A stretch of DNA of 47,336 nt from Rhizoclosmatium globosum (Eukaryota; Chytridiomycota; Chytridiomycetes; Chytridiales; Chytriomycetaceae). Of this stretch, positions 20,965-31,864 are shown piece after piece (position 1 is the first letter of the stretch; each line of letters begins with the position of its first letter). The notes under the pieces were generated by a model. The model did no database searches. It saw only the letters and a program-made list of their open reading frames with translations, and was not told the DNA's origin. Both the position numbers and the translations under genes were made by a program. The stretch spans positions 1-47,336 of the forward strand of contig MCGO01000256.1 in assembly GCA_002104985.1 (NCBI GenBank), read 5' to 3'.

Positions 20965-22496
20965 TTATTGTTTCTTAGTTATTCTTAAATTGAGCAGAAT
21001 TACAAGTAATCCAGCAGTCGTTCCCATCGGCAACAAAATCAGCACAGCTCGGTGAAATGAAGAACAATACCCAACGAAGCTAAAATATTCAACAACGGTA
21101 ATTGGAATGTCCTCCAATATTCTACCTGCTTTTTGCAGCGACGGGAACTTTCCATTCTTCCTTGAAACTCTGTACATTTTAACACTGTGATAAGGGATAC
21201 GTCCAGCAACAATTGAGTTTCTCCAAGTTGCAACCGAAGTATCCTCGTTTGTCTCCCACAAGTCTTTCGTTTCAAGCAGATACTTTTCAGACTCTCTCAC
21301 ATCTTTTTCAGACACAGCAAAGATTGCCACATCAATGCTGACTTCCACTGTCTTATGCCTGCCATTCATTACAAGCAAAATACGGTCTCCGTCTACAAGT
21401 TCGCCAACCCAAACAAAAACATTCCGATACTTGATCCGCAGGATGGCGCTCCTTCCAAGAGGATCCTGATTAACGGCAATAACACGCTTGTTACCAATTA
21501 TTTCTAATGTCTTTCTGGTGGTTTTTGTGAGGTCGTGACCAAGAAGGAGGGGGGACTTGAGTGCAGCCCATACACTGAAATGAGTTCGATATTCTTCTTG
21601 TGTCATGTGTCCATTACCAACTTCCAGCATATCCATATCGTTAAATCCGCCCGGAGCTGCATATTTATGAAGATTTTCGTTCTGGTTGATGATTGAAAGG
21701 ATGGATTTCCAGGAATCTCTGTCGATAAAATGGGAAGAAGGTATGAGAAACATGATGGGCTCAGTCAAAACTCAACTGAATGTCAAGAGTAGTTCTCCAG
21801 CTGTTTCCAAGCTCTTTCCCAAACTCCCACACATTAACTTCGCCCCATGAGCAGAGCGCATAGTTGATTGGTCGTCCTGTAGCGTTTAACGCGTCTCGTA
21901 AAGCACCATAACGCGATTTGGTTGCAGTCTTGTCACCACGGCCTTCATGCATACAGTTATCGTATTTAAAGTAATCAATCTTCCATTCAGCGTATTTAAT
22001 GGCGTCTTGAAGTTCGTGGTTTAAGCCTCCAGGTCTGCCTTCACATGTTTGGGTACCGGCTGATGAGTAAAGGCCGAATTTTAGTCCCTTTGAATGCACT
22101 ATTCGCAAGGAGAGTTAGTGTTTACTTTGGATAGATAACCTTGTCAAATGTACCATAATCGGACAGTGCTTTAATTCCTGATGGGAATGCTTTGAAGTCC
22201 TCAATGATGTTTCCATCAGAGTCACGAGAAGATTGCCAGCAATCATCTACATTTACATACACGTATCCGAGCTTTGAAAGGCCTGGGAAGATTGTGTCAC
22301 GTAAACTTGGGTCAGTTCCACAAATCTTACCTGTGGAGACTAGAGTGTCAGCCTGCTTTCGAATAAGCTTTTCGTTGATTCGACAGCGGAATCTGTTCCA
22401 GCTATTCCATCCCATCGCGGGTGTAAGGCCAACTCCATTGTTAAGGGAGGTTGCTGGCGGGATTGACAGGAACAGGAAAATGAATTCGGTTAACAT
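20965..22496 (-). CDS. GH27 alpha-galactosidase, membrane-anchored (array copy 1)
   Basis: Exons 22496-22331, 22282-22154, 22098-21777 and 21718-20965 give 456 aa. A signal peptide (about 1-18) leads into [15 protein letters not shown]. Key GH27 residues are present: DDCWQ (substrate binding), YFKYDNC (nucleophile Asp), [13 protein letters not shown] (acid/base Asp), and the [13 protein letters not shown] loop. The C-terminus has a hydrophobic helix (about 425-450) and a short basic tail, suggesting a type I anchor in the plasma or vacuolar membrane. The first intron (48 bp) has no stop in frame and could be missed. The fourth intron found in copies 3 and 4 is absent. It should release terminal alpha-linked galactose from oligosaccharides or glycolipids. 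Confidence 0.88.
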
Positions 22497-22608
22497 TTCA
22501 TTTCACATTACTTTTTGAGACTATTCAATTTGATACAATTGAGTCGCAACGATGCTATATTATTTTGAAGTGTTTAAGACCCTTACGTGTAACAAATGCT
22601 CAAATTTA

Positions 22609-24109
22609 TTATGTCAGCTGGACATATCCTTGTCGTCTACTTCTCACCCAACTCATTCCAATTGCAAACGTCAACACAACAGCAAGCGGAATAAAGCTTA
22701 GGCCAGCATCTGATAAATTCAACAAATCGTTATCCAACGATGAAGTACTCAGCGGAGGAAAGTCTCCTTTTCGTTTTGTCACTCGCAACATTCTTGAACC
22801 ATGAGGTGGGATGGACGTCAATCGAATAGTACCTGCAAAGAGGCCAAGATCCTTCTTCTGCCACAAGTCTCGAATCTGAACAACAGCAGTGATAGGAATG
22901 TTCGAGCCAAGTATTCCGATCCCAATGTCCAGACTGACTGGCTTGTCATTGTTGTTCACAACCATCAGCAAACGTTCACCATTTGCCAATTCGCCCACCC
23001 AAACAAATATATTTTGCAAAACAGCTCTTAGGTATGCGCTCTTTCCAAGCGGATCTTGATTTATGGCTGTCACTTCCTCGTTGCCAATAATATCCATAGT
23101 TGTCCGAGTCAATTTCGTGATGTCATGGCTCAGGAAGAGTGGCGACTTGAGAGCAGCCCAGATGCTAAAGTGTGCACGATATTCTTCATCCGTCATACCA
23201 CCGTTTCCAACTTGCAGCATGTCCATGTCGTTAAATCCTCCAGGTGCAGCATACTTCGCGAGATTCACGTTTTGCGACATTATCTCAACCACGCTTTCCC
23301 AAGAGTCACTGCAGTTCATATTAAGATCAAACCAAACAAATATGAACAAGACCAAATACCGTATTTCATCAGTTGTCCTCCATGAGTTTCCCAGATCGGC
23401 CCCAAACTCCCATATTCCATTCTCTCCATTTGAGGAAATTGCATAATTAATTCGTTTGTTTGTGGCATTGAGTGCATCGCGTAGAGCTCCGTATCGCTGC
23501 AAGGAATCAGACTTGTCACTGACGCCTTCAACATTACAGTTGTTGTATTTCACGAAATCAACATTCCACTTTGCATAAGACTGAGCGTCTTGCTTTTCAT
23601 AGTATAGGCCACCAAGTTTACCATTGCACGTTTGAGTGCTCGCTGAAGATGTGAGACCCAACTTGAGGCCTTTCGAGTTCACTGGGTAACAAGTGATAGA
23701 TCAGAATATGTATATTCGTTATTCTTGCACGCTTACGATATTCTGCTAGCACTGTAATTCCTGATGGAAATAACGTTGTGTCCTCCAAAATGAAACCTTT
23801 GGTGTCGCGCTTAGCCTGCCAACAATCGCCGATATCCAAGTAAACATAGCCCAAATCTGCAAGACCTATTTCGATAGAACACTTTGGTTAGTCACGAAGG
23901 GGTAGCACGCACGTTGACTCACCTGAGGACACCAGAGAATCAGCCACTTCTCTAACAATCTGTTCAGTCACAGAACAGCCTAAGTTTTTCGCACTCCATC
24001 CCATAGCAGGAGTAAGGCCAACTCCGTTTCGAAGCGCAACGATTGGTGTTGCGAGGACAACGATCAATCCAAGCATTTTTGTGAGAACAAATTTCATTGG
24101 CCAACACAT
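22609..24109 (-). CDS. GH27 alpha-galactosidase-like pseudoenzyme, membrane-anchored (array copy 2)
   Basis: Exons 24109-23923, 23865-23737, 23681-23360 and 23308-22609 give 445 aa without any stop or frameshift. An alternative start lies at 24097. The fold is clearly GH27, with the signal peptide, SYAKWN...NC, the [13 protein letters not shown] loop, NQDPLG, and a C-terminal transmembrane helix with a basic tail. Active-site residues are replaced: WNSW becomes WSAK, DDCWQ becomes GDCWQ, the nucleophile Asp in KYDNC becomes Asn (KYNNC, codon 23544-23542), CSWG becomes SSNG, and the acid/base Asp in TTGDI becomes Glu (codon 23367-23365). Hydrolysis is therefore unlikely. A galactose-binding, lectin- or receptor-like role is an inference. 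It shares the lack of the fourth intron with copy 1. Confidence 0.88.
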
Positions 24110-24126
24110 TCCACTTCTTTTGGGCC

Positions 24127-24202
24127 ATTGGAAGACTCCCCCGTACTATCTCTCGATTGGTCCAAGATATTTCCGAAGCCAATGGAGAAAGCCAAATATT
24201 GG
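24127..24202 (-). promoter_or_regulatory. Cluster of four CCAAT-type boxes upstream of GH27 copy 2
   Basis: ATTGG on the plus strand (CCAAT on the coding strand) occurs at 24127-24131, 24156-24160 and 24198-24202. CCAAT on the plus strand occurs at 24179-24183. All are within about 95 bp of the start codon. CCAAT boxes bind the HAP/NF-Y complex. Their density suggests the pseudoenzyme gene keeps a working promoter. Confidence 0.4.
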
Positions 24203-24263
24203 CTGTACAACGATTTTATTACTTCTCTAAATTTACTAAACAGAGAAAGGAAAGGAAAATGAT

Positions 24264-24945
24264 TTAGAACATGGCAATAACAGCCAATGCAACCATAGCA
24301 GAAGCGACTGCGGTCTTGGCAGAGGAGTAAAGTCCAGCTGGAGTAGAGCCAGCGACGTAAGTAGCAGCTGGTCTGTTGTCCTTGAGAGTCAAGTCAATGC
24401 ATCCAAAGAAACCCTCAACAATCTCGTTCTTGGAGGCGTCACCAGTGAAGATGGAAACTTGGACAGTGACCTTAGCTCCATCCTTGGCTCCTGGGACCTT
24501 GGAAAAGTCGACAGCACGGGAGAAGTTACCGTTAGGGTAGGAAGAGTTGGCACCAAGGAGATCAATGAAGTTAACATTGAAGTCACTGGCCTTGGGGTCG
24601 ACATCAGAGACGACAGCGGAAAGTGAACCATATCCTCCATCGTGGCCGAACTTGCCTGTAATGTTACCACCAACTATAAAAGCGAAAGATTTAAGTTTAA
24701 GGGTGGAATTGGAAAGGTGATCATACCAATTGGGAAGTCAACACGGTCTCCAAGAGGACGTCCACCACAAGGGAAGGTCAACTCCGGAACTCCAGAGTAG
24801 TTGACACGGGCTGGTGGGGTGTACACCTGGCATGAAGATGTTCAGATAGATAACCTTGGTAACACCATTGAGACGCAGCACTTACGCGGAAGTGGGCAGC
24901 AACAGAGGAAACCAAGACAGCAACGAGGAGGGCGATGGCTTGCAT
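24264..24945 (-). CDS. X325/Bim1-like secreted copper-binding protein with GPI-type C-terminus
   Basis: Exons 24945-24886, 24826-24727 and 24673-24264 give 189 aa. The signal peptide MQAIALLVAVLVSSVAA would be cleaved to leave His as the first mature residue (HFRVYTPPAR), the hallmark of copper-binding LPMO-like proteins. A FPCGGRPLGDR segment and a later GHDGG histidine follow. An internal Cys pair (CGG...FFGC) and a hydrophobic C-terminal tail preceded by small residues indicate a GPI anchor. Length and layout fit the X325/Bim1 family, whose members bind Cu(II) through an N-terminal His brace and act in copper uptake or cell-wall assembly rather than polysaccharide cleavage. The gene sits inside the GH27 array, on the same strand. 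I infer the family from these features. Confidence 0.72.
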
Positions 24946-25106
24946 TGTGGAGGAAAGTTTTGAGATGTTTTTGCGATGGATTTGTGAAAACTGCAAAAAT
25001 CCCTCGTCGCAAAAACCACGCAATCCTCCGAGAAAATTTTTCTTTCTTTTGATTAAAAACTCGAGGAACTCAGAACGAATCAGAACAAAGCGATTTTATG
25101 AGATCA

Positions 25107-26717
25107 TTACGCTTTCATCAGCATCCGTTCTTCTTCATCATCCTCCAAAACTATCATTTCAGTGTTACGAGTGTTAAAGTAAATGACACTGGCTTTGAAG
25201 AAAACGAAAGTCCTGTTGAGAAGAGGCAATAGCAATGCAAAGATGACAACAGAAAGAACAGCAGACCAGCAGAAACTACGAGAAACTTCCGCGACATAAA
25301 TCAGTTCTTTGCCATGTGATACCAAAGGATGAAGCTGTGGGAAGTCCCCGCCCTTTCTCTGAAGCTAAAAATGAGAGTAAGTTTTGTGCAACTTGGAGTG
25401 ACCGAAAGCCTACTCACTCTCAAAATGCGAACTCCGTGAGCTGGAATATTACGCATTGGTACTGCGTTCGAAAACAATCCAATGTCTTCATGCAACCATA
25501 AATCCCTTACATATACTTCCCACGAAGCACTCAGTAAACGCTCTTCTTTCGTGGATACCAAAGACGAGAGTGATACTTGAGCGTTGACAGGATTCTCTCT
25601 AGCATTGACAACCATCAACAGGCGATCTCCATTCGACAACTCGCCAACCCAGAGATAAACATTTTCGACGCGCGCTCTGAAAAACGCAGCCTTTCCAAGG
25701 GAGTCTTGGTTAATATCAATGATCTCCTTGTTTCCGATGACATCAAACGTGTTTTGTCCCATAGTGCGGATATCATGTCCGAGAAGCAGAGGAGACTTGA
25801 GTGCAGCCCATACGGTAAAGTGTGTGCGGTACTCCTCGTCAGTCATGTGCCCATTGCCAACCTCAAGCATGTCCATGTCGTTGAATCCACCTGGACCAGC
25901 ATATTTTGACAAATCCAAGTTTTTGTTGATAATATCGATGACGCTTTCCCATTTGTCTCTGTTGAATGAGCCGTTAGACCATTTCGTAAATGGCAAATCA
26001 ATAATGCTTACTCAATGTCACCAGTCGTTCTCCAAGAATTACCCAAGTCGGCACCAAATTCCCAAATCTTCTGTTCGCCCCATTGACAAAGTGCATAATT
26101 GATATGTCTCCCTGTAGCATTCAGGGCGTCACGAAGAGCCCCATATCGTCGAATGTTACCAGCCCTGTCACTCAAACCATCGTTGAAGCAGTTGTCGTAC
26201 TTGAAATAATCAATTTCCCATTCTGCATAACGCTGGGCGTCCTGCTGTTCGTAATACAGACCACCTGGGCGTCTCTGGCACGTCATTGTGCCAGCAGAAG
26301 AATAAAGACCGAATTTGAGGCCCTTGGAATGTACTTTAATTGTAGTTAGATGGAATATCCGTGTAATGATAGGCATACTGTAATCAGAGAGCGCTTTGAT
26401 TCCAGACGGGAAGGTGGACGGGTCTTCATGAATAAAACCCTTCTCGTCGCGAGTCAGTTGCCAACAATCATCCACGTTAATGTGGTTGTAGCCAAGGTCG
26501 GCAAGGCCTGTGGGACACCAGTCAGCCTGGATGAGATGGAGAGTAAGTGGGAGAGAGTACCTGAAGCCACCAGGGCATCAGCGTGTTCTTTGATGAGATC
26601 TTCGTTGACGTCACAGGCAAACTTGTTCCAACTATTCCATCCCATAGCGGGAGTACGTCCGACTCCGTTGTTGAGAGCAAAGACTGGGGCAAAGAGGCAC
26701 AGACCAAGCACAAGCAT
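25107..26717 (-). CDS. GH27 alpha-galactosidase, membrane-anchored (array copy 3)
   Basis: Exons 26717-26561, 26507-26379, 26333-26012, 25958-25418 and 25364-25107 give 468 aa. The signal peptide [14 protein letters not shown] is followed by [16 protein letters not shown]. All catalytic features are present: DDCWQ, YFKYDNC nucleophile, [13 protein letters not shown] acid/base, and the [13 protein letters not shown] loop. The last exon encodes the membrane anchor ([18 protein letters not shown]), with a longer tail than the other copies that ends in an acidic DDEEERM segment. The start is the ATG at 26717, not the TTG upstream. Exons 2 and 3 (129 and 322 bp) are the same size as in the other copies, showing recent common origin by tandem duplication. 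Confidence 0.9.
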
Positions 26718-26770
26718 CTTTGTGAACAAGAGTTTTATTCAAAAACAAACAAACATTAAAACAGGTAAAT

Positions 26771-28344
26771 TTAAGGTAAGGGCTGGTATTGCTGGCGTCT
26801 CTTATATTCCAAATGAACAAGGGCAGCTCCAACAGCTACAACAACAAGAATGGCACTGAGAAGCCACAGAATGGATAATGATTCTCCAACAATTTTGATT
26901 GGAGTGTCGTAGAACGCTGGCGGGTTTTCCAGTGAGGGAAAATCCCCATCTTTACGAGCGAGCTAAACGCCAGAATCAGAATCACCAGATCCGCAAATTC
27001 GATAGCTCACCTTCAGCATTCGAACTCCATGAGGTGGTATGGCGTCAAGTCGAAGCTTGCCCTTAAATACCCCAACGGACTTCTTTGTCCACAAATCTTT
27101 CGCTTTGACCTTCCATTTGAAGCTGCTGATAGCATCTTTGTCGCTAATCGTGAATGCACGCATCAAAATGTCAACGCTAATCTCATGGTCGGCCGTATTT
27201 ACAACAAGGAGAACGCGCTCCCCTTTTGTCAACTCTCCAACCCAAACGAACACATTCTCCAAAACAGCTCTTAGGAATGCACTCTTTCCCAGCGGATCTT
27301 GATTGATGGCGATCACGTCTTTGTTTCCAATAATTTCCATCGTTGCCTGAGTCATTTTGGTAATGTCGTGTCCAAGAAGTAGTGGGGACTTGAGCGCAGC
27401 CCACACGCTAAAGTGAGTTCGATATTCAATATCTGACATGTGCCCATTTCCGACTTCCAACATGTCCATGTCGTTGAATCCGCCCGGAGCTGCGTATTTA
27501 GCCAGGTTCAAGTTCTTGGATATAATGTCGAAAACACTGCTCCAAGAATCACTGTAAAAGAATCATATGAGCCTCTGAGACGTATGCCAAATTTGAAGCT
27601 GTCAGAGAAACAAACCTGATATCACCGGTCGTCCTCCAAGAGTTTCCCAGGTCAGCCCCAAATTCCCAGACATTGTTATCGCCCCAAGAACACAGCGCGT
27701 AATTGATTGGTCGGCCCGTAGCATTTAGTGCGTCCCGTAAGGCACCGTATCGCCGAATAGTACCAGGCTTGTCCCCAAGTCCTTCACTATTGCAGTTGTC
27801 GTACTTAAAGTAGTCAATCTTCCAGTTTGCATAAGACTCGGCATCCTGCTTTTCGAAATGAAGTCCTCCGGGTCTTCCAGCACATGTTTTTGTTCCAGCT
27901 GAAGAATAAAGTCCAAATTTAAGGCCCTTAGAATGAACTGTCAAAGTGTAATGAATAGTCTGAAATGAAAAGCTTCTGTAACAATAAATACCGTAATCGG
28001 AAAGAGCTGCGATTCCAGAGGGGAAGGCAACCGGGTCTTCGTGAATATATCCGTTTTCGTCGCGTGTGAGTTGCCAACAGTCATCAATGTTCACATAGAC
28101 GTAGCCCAGCTTAGCCAGACCTGGTGAATGCATGTGCTTTAATGAATTGTAAACAGAAGGTGGCATTTCGAGTACCGGAAGTGACAAGGTCGTCCGCATG
28201 TTCCTTGATGATCTCTTCAGTGATGTTACATCCGAATCTGTTCCAACTGTTCCATCCCATTGCAGGAGTACGGCCAACTCCATTGTTCAGGGCAGTTGTT
28301 TGGGAAGCTGCCAGGAGGAGTGCAGTGAAAGCCAAAAGTGGCAT
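26771..28344 (-). CDS. GH27 alpha-galactosidase, membrane-anchored (array copy 4)
   Basis: Exons 28344-28176, 28120-27992, 27937-27616, 27551-27011 and 26962-26771 give 450 aa. The signal peptide [18 protein letters not shown] leads into [16 protein letters not shown]. Substrate and catalytic motifs are intact ([47 protein letters not shown]). A C-terminal beta domain (residues ~290-385) precedes a hydrophobic helix ([20 protein letters not shown]) and a short cytosolic tail with [11 protein letters not shown]. Intron positions match copy 3 exactly, including the last one, just before the membrane-anchor exon. It is the most upstream copy in the direction of transcription. Confidence 0.9.
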
Positions 28345-28424
28345 TGCGATTGTGGTTTGGGTGGAAATTTGGAAACCCTTCTTTCATTCCTTCCGTCCCG
28401 TAACTAACCCCGTGTGATTAACAT

Positions 28425-31400
28425 TTATTGTTGGAATAATCTGCCTACAAAGCCAGGTGTTCCTTTCGGTAATTCTCCAACCCCTTTTTGTTTTAGAAGC
28501 CCATCTCGAGCCTGATAAAATGCGGCAATATCGCCCTCAATTCCTTTGCTATCCGGAACAGACTTCAGAGGTTTCAATTGCGGTGTTTGAGAGCGTGATA
28601 TACTTCCGGGCTGAAGTGGAAGTGAGGGGGATGGCGTGATTCGGTCTAGACTGCTTAAACTCCTTTTTGGTAGTTCTTTGGGAGGCAGTTTTGGTGGAGT
28701 GTTCCAAGCCTGGGAAGTAGTATGGCCTGATGACAGTATCGAAGAAGTTCGGAGCGTCGAAGTTTCTAGTTGGGGTTGAATTGTAGCTTGCGAACTTCGA
28801 GGTGTGCTTGACCCCTCACTGAGAAACAAGGTTGATGTACTAGAGAATGGACTACTGTTGGATATATATGCAAGATGAGGTTTGTTGAGAGAGGTTGTAC
28901 TGAATGATGTTGCTGAAGAAGGACGGTCGACTAATGGGTAAGGTGGTATTGAGCGTGAAAGAGTTGTGACTGGTTGTGTTGCCATGAGTAGTTGGTTGGC
29001 TGACTCTTCAGCTGTATTGGTTGAAACATTTATATCTCTATCGGAATCTTCCTTTGAAGCTTTTGGGCTCGTTTGATATACATTCTCGTACCATTGCTCG
29101 AAAGCTCTAGAGAGTCTGATACGAGCCTGCTCCAATAAATGCTGCATGTGTTCGATTTCAATTTTCAGGTCCTTAAGATTCTGATACGCCTGTTTGTATG
29201 CCGCAACTTTGTCTGTTATACTACTTCGTAATTCCTGCTTCATTTGGATTGTCGCAGCATCTCCATCATCGGGCTGTCCCAAAGTGTCCTTGATATGCTC
29301 TGTTGGAATGATGTGTCAGAGAATGACCGCCGTTTTCATCGAAAAACTTAACTGATACTTAATCGAAGCTCGTTGGCCACCTCTCCCATTTTTTTAGCTT
29401 CTGCATACTTGGTTTTAAGTTGCAATTTCTGATCTTCAATCCAGTTTGTTCCTGGATAGTCTTTTTTAAAGACCTCAAATAGTTTTGCTTTATCCAGTGA
29501 TAGGTGGGGTATAGATGCTGCGAGGTTCGGCTTAGGAGCAGTCATAGTGGGGGCTTTGGTTAATGATGTTGAAGCCGCCATAAATGAATTGGATTGGCTT
29601 TGCATTGAAGGTTGAGATTGTGGTATAACTTTGATTTCTTTGGAATCGAGTAAGGTAGTTTCCCCTAACTTCATTTTGTACTTGTTTATCATACCAATAA
29701 GGACATCTTTGTCGAGTTTAATATTATAGTTATGGAGGTAGTTTTTAATACTTACTGATTTCGTTGTCCCTATGAGCGATTAACGTCTGGAGCTTCATAA
29801 TTTCACGGTTTGACAAAGACGATATCTCCGAAGAAGTGATGGCTTTTGCTGCAGTCGTTGGTGCAGATTCAACGATAGGGCTGCCTTTGAGAACATAGTC
29901 CTGAATCAGAAATTTCAGCATTGTTAAAATACTTCACTCAACTACCTTCAATATTCGGAACGCTTCATGTATTTTTCGCGCGTCACTGAAGATCAGAGAA
30001 GCATCAACTGAAGAATCTGCAATGTAATCGTCCACTGCCTGCTTTACTCTATAAAGAATCAATGATCAACTGCATGAAATCGTTTCAAACAAGCTCACTT
30101 TTCTTTTTCGTAATCAGGTAGCTCAGAATTGGAATCCCCAGTCTCGCCTCTGGCAATCGCAAGTTCCGCCTTCAGCCGCACAATCTCCCTCTTCAATCTC
30201 GCAATCACTAACTTCGGATCCACTTCCTCGTTCAATTTCGCAATGTTCGAAATCAGCGCGACTCGCTGAGCGAAACGGCACGTGCTGATTGATTCCTCGA
30301 TTAATTCGTCTTCGGGCGCGACAGTTGCAATCATAGTTGTCATACAGTTTCCTCCAAGCGAGTCTCGTAGGATACTTGTCATCATGGAGTTACGGTATGG
30401 AATGTGGGATCGCTTCCCAAGAGATTTTTCATGGAGGGCAACAATCACTTGTTCGAGGTAGTGTAAGGATAAGTTAATGTAAGAAGCTTCTTTGAACAAA
30501 TTTCCAGTGATTCCTGTGCGTGACGTTCGCTCAGAACTGAATGTAATTGGGTGAGTGGGGGGTATGAAGGAAAAAAGGAGAAAAAAGTATGCAGACGAAC
30601 CCAGCTAAATCGACCAAATGTAGCTTGCTCCTCCACATTCTATCTTCTCCGTCTTTTTTACCCATGATGTTTATGATGAATAGACAGTGACTACGGGAAG
30701 AGGCGGGGTTGGAAGGTGTCTCGGCAATCATTCGATTTGTGTCTCCAACAAATAGCAGGTTGAGCGCTTCTTCTTCATTTACGGCCATAACAGTTGATAA
30801 GTTTTGTACATGAATCATTTGGTTCTCATCCTCCTGTAAACGGACTTTCCTGTTCATTTTGGTTTATGCACGTCTAATTGAAGTGAAAGCTTACGGCAAG
30901 TCTTCAAGTTTTTTGGCGTCTCGAGTGTTATCCAGCAAATCATATCCGTTTTCGTTGTATATTTCGAGATACGATATTCCAATTTCGTAATGAACTCCAG
31001 ATCGATTTTTAGCTTCCTTGAATATATATTGCAGCGTTCGAGGGATCAGACCACGGTCCGCATATCGCTCTGCTCCTCCCGTAATCGTAAACGTTTTTCC
31101 AGAACCAGTCTATCGAATAGTGTCACCATTCAGAACAACCACTCCACCTCAAACAGACCTGTCCATACGCGAATATAGTTCCATTATATCCATCCATAGC
31201 ACTGTAAAGTATGTGAATCAAAATATCTGGAGCTTTCAAACCCACTCACTTGAGAATAACATCCTTCGCAACATGGTCAAACACTTCCTCCTGCGATGTA
31301 CTCTGATCAAAAACCCGATTAAATCGATAATCATAATTCTCTTTCTGGTTATTAATGAGCCCTTGTTCCGCGTCTTTCGGCAAACGGAACGCAATCTTTG

Positions 31401-31665
31401 GAAGTTCCTCGTCATCACCAGGGGAGCAAATGTATCGACCAGGTGTCAAATGAAGTTTTGTATCGTTCTTTCGAGGGGGTCTGACTCGGACAAAGATTTT
31501 GATTGAGGAGGACTTTGATTTGATGGGTTGTGGGGATGTATCTGCTTCTGTGGTTGCATCTTCGTGGTCGTCTTGGTCTTCCTTGTCGTCTTCTTCTTCG
31601 GAGTCACTATTTTCTCCATATTCGTCTTCGCGGTCTAGCCGGTCCTGGATGGTGTGTCGCTTCAT
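28425..31665 (-). CDS. KIF6: Kinesin-9 family motor, KIF6-type
   Basis: Nine exons (31665-31250, 31201-31159, 31109-30895, 30849-30601, 30536-30099, 30048-29946, 29900-29756, 29706-29359, 29299-28425) give 943 aa. An acidic N-terminus precedes a motor domain with P-loop GQTGSGKT (about 152-159), switch I NPASSRSH (about 273) and switch II DLAGSE (about 305-310, rebuilt across an intron). The tail follows KIF6 closely: DPKLVIARLKREI after the motor, HRDNEI, the FEVFKKDYPGTNW block, a coiled coil, and near the C-terminus DIAAFYQARDGLLKQK, matching the KIF6 end motif. Kinesin-9 proteins work in motile cilia and flagella, so this implies flagellated zoospores. The long Ser/Pro-rich stretch before the last motif is probably disordered. 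Confidence 0.93.
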
Positions 31666-31864
31666 GTTATTCCCAAGAGTTTTCTTTCAAAACTTGGTGA
31701 CAATCCCATTCCACCTTCAACCTGAAAGTGACCCACCAAAAGAGCATTGGTAAATGCATTAATAGGTATTCCAATGAAAGTTAGATTCATTCATTTTTCG
31801 ATGATCGCGATTTATTATTACGAGTTTACAACCCAAATTATACCTCACACACCAACAGAAGTTA

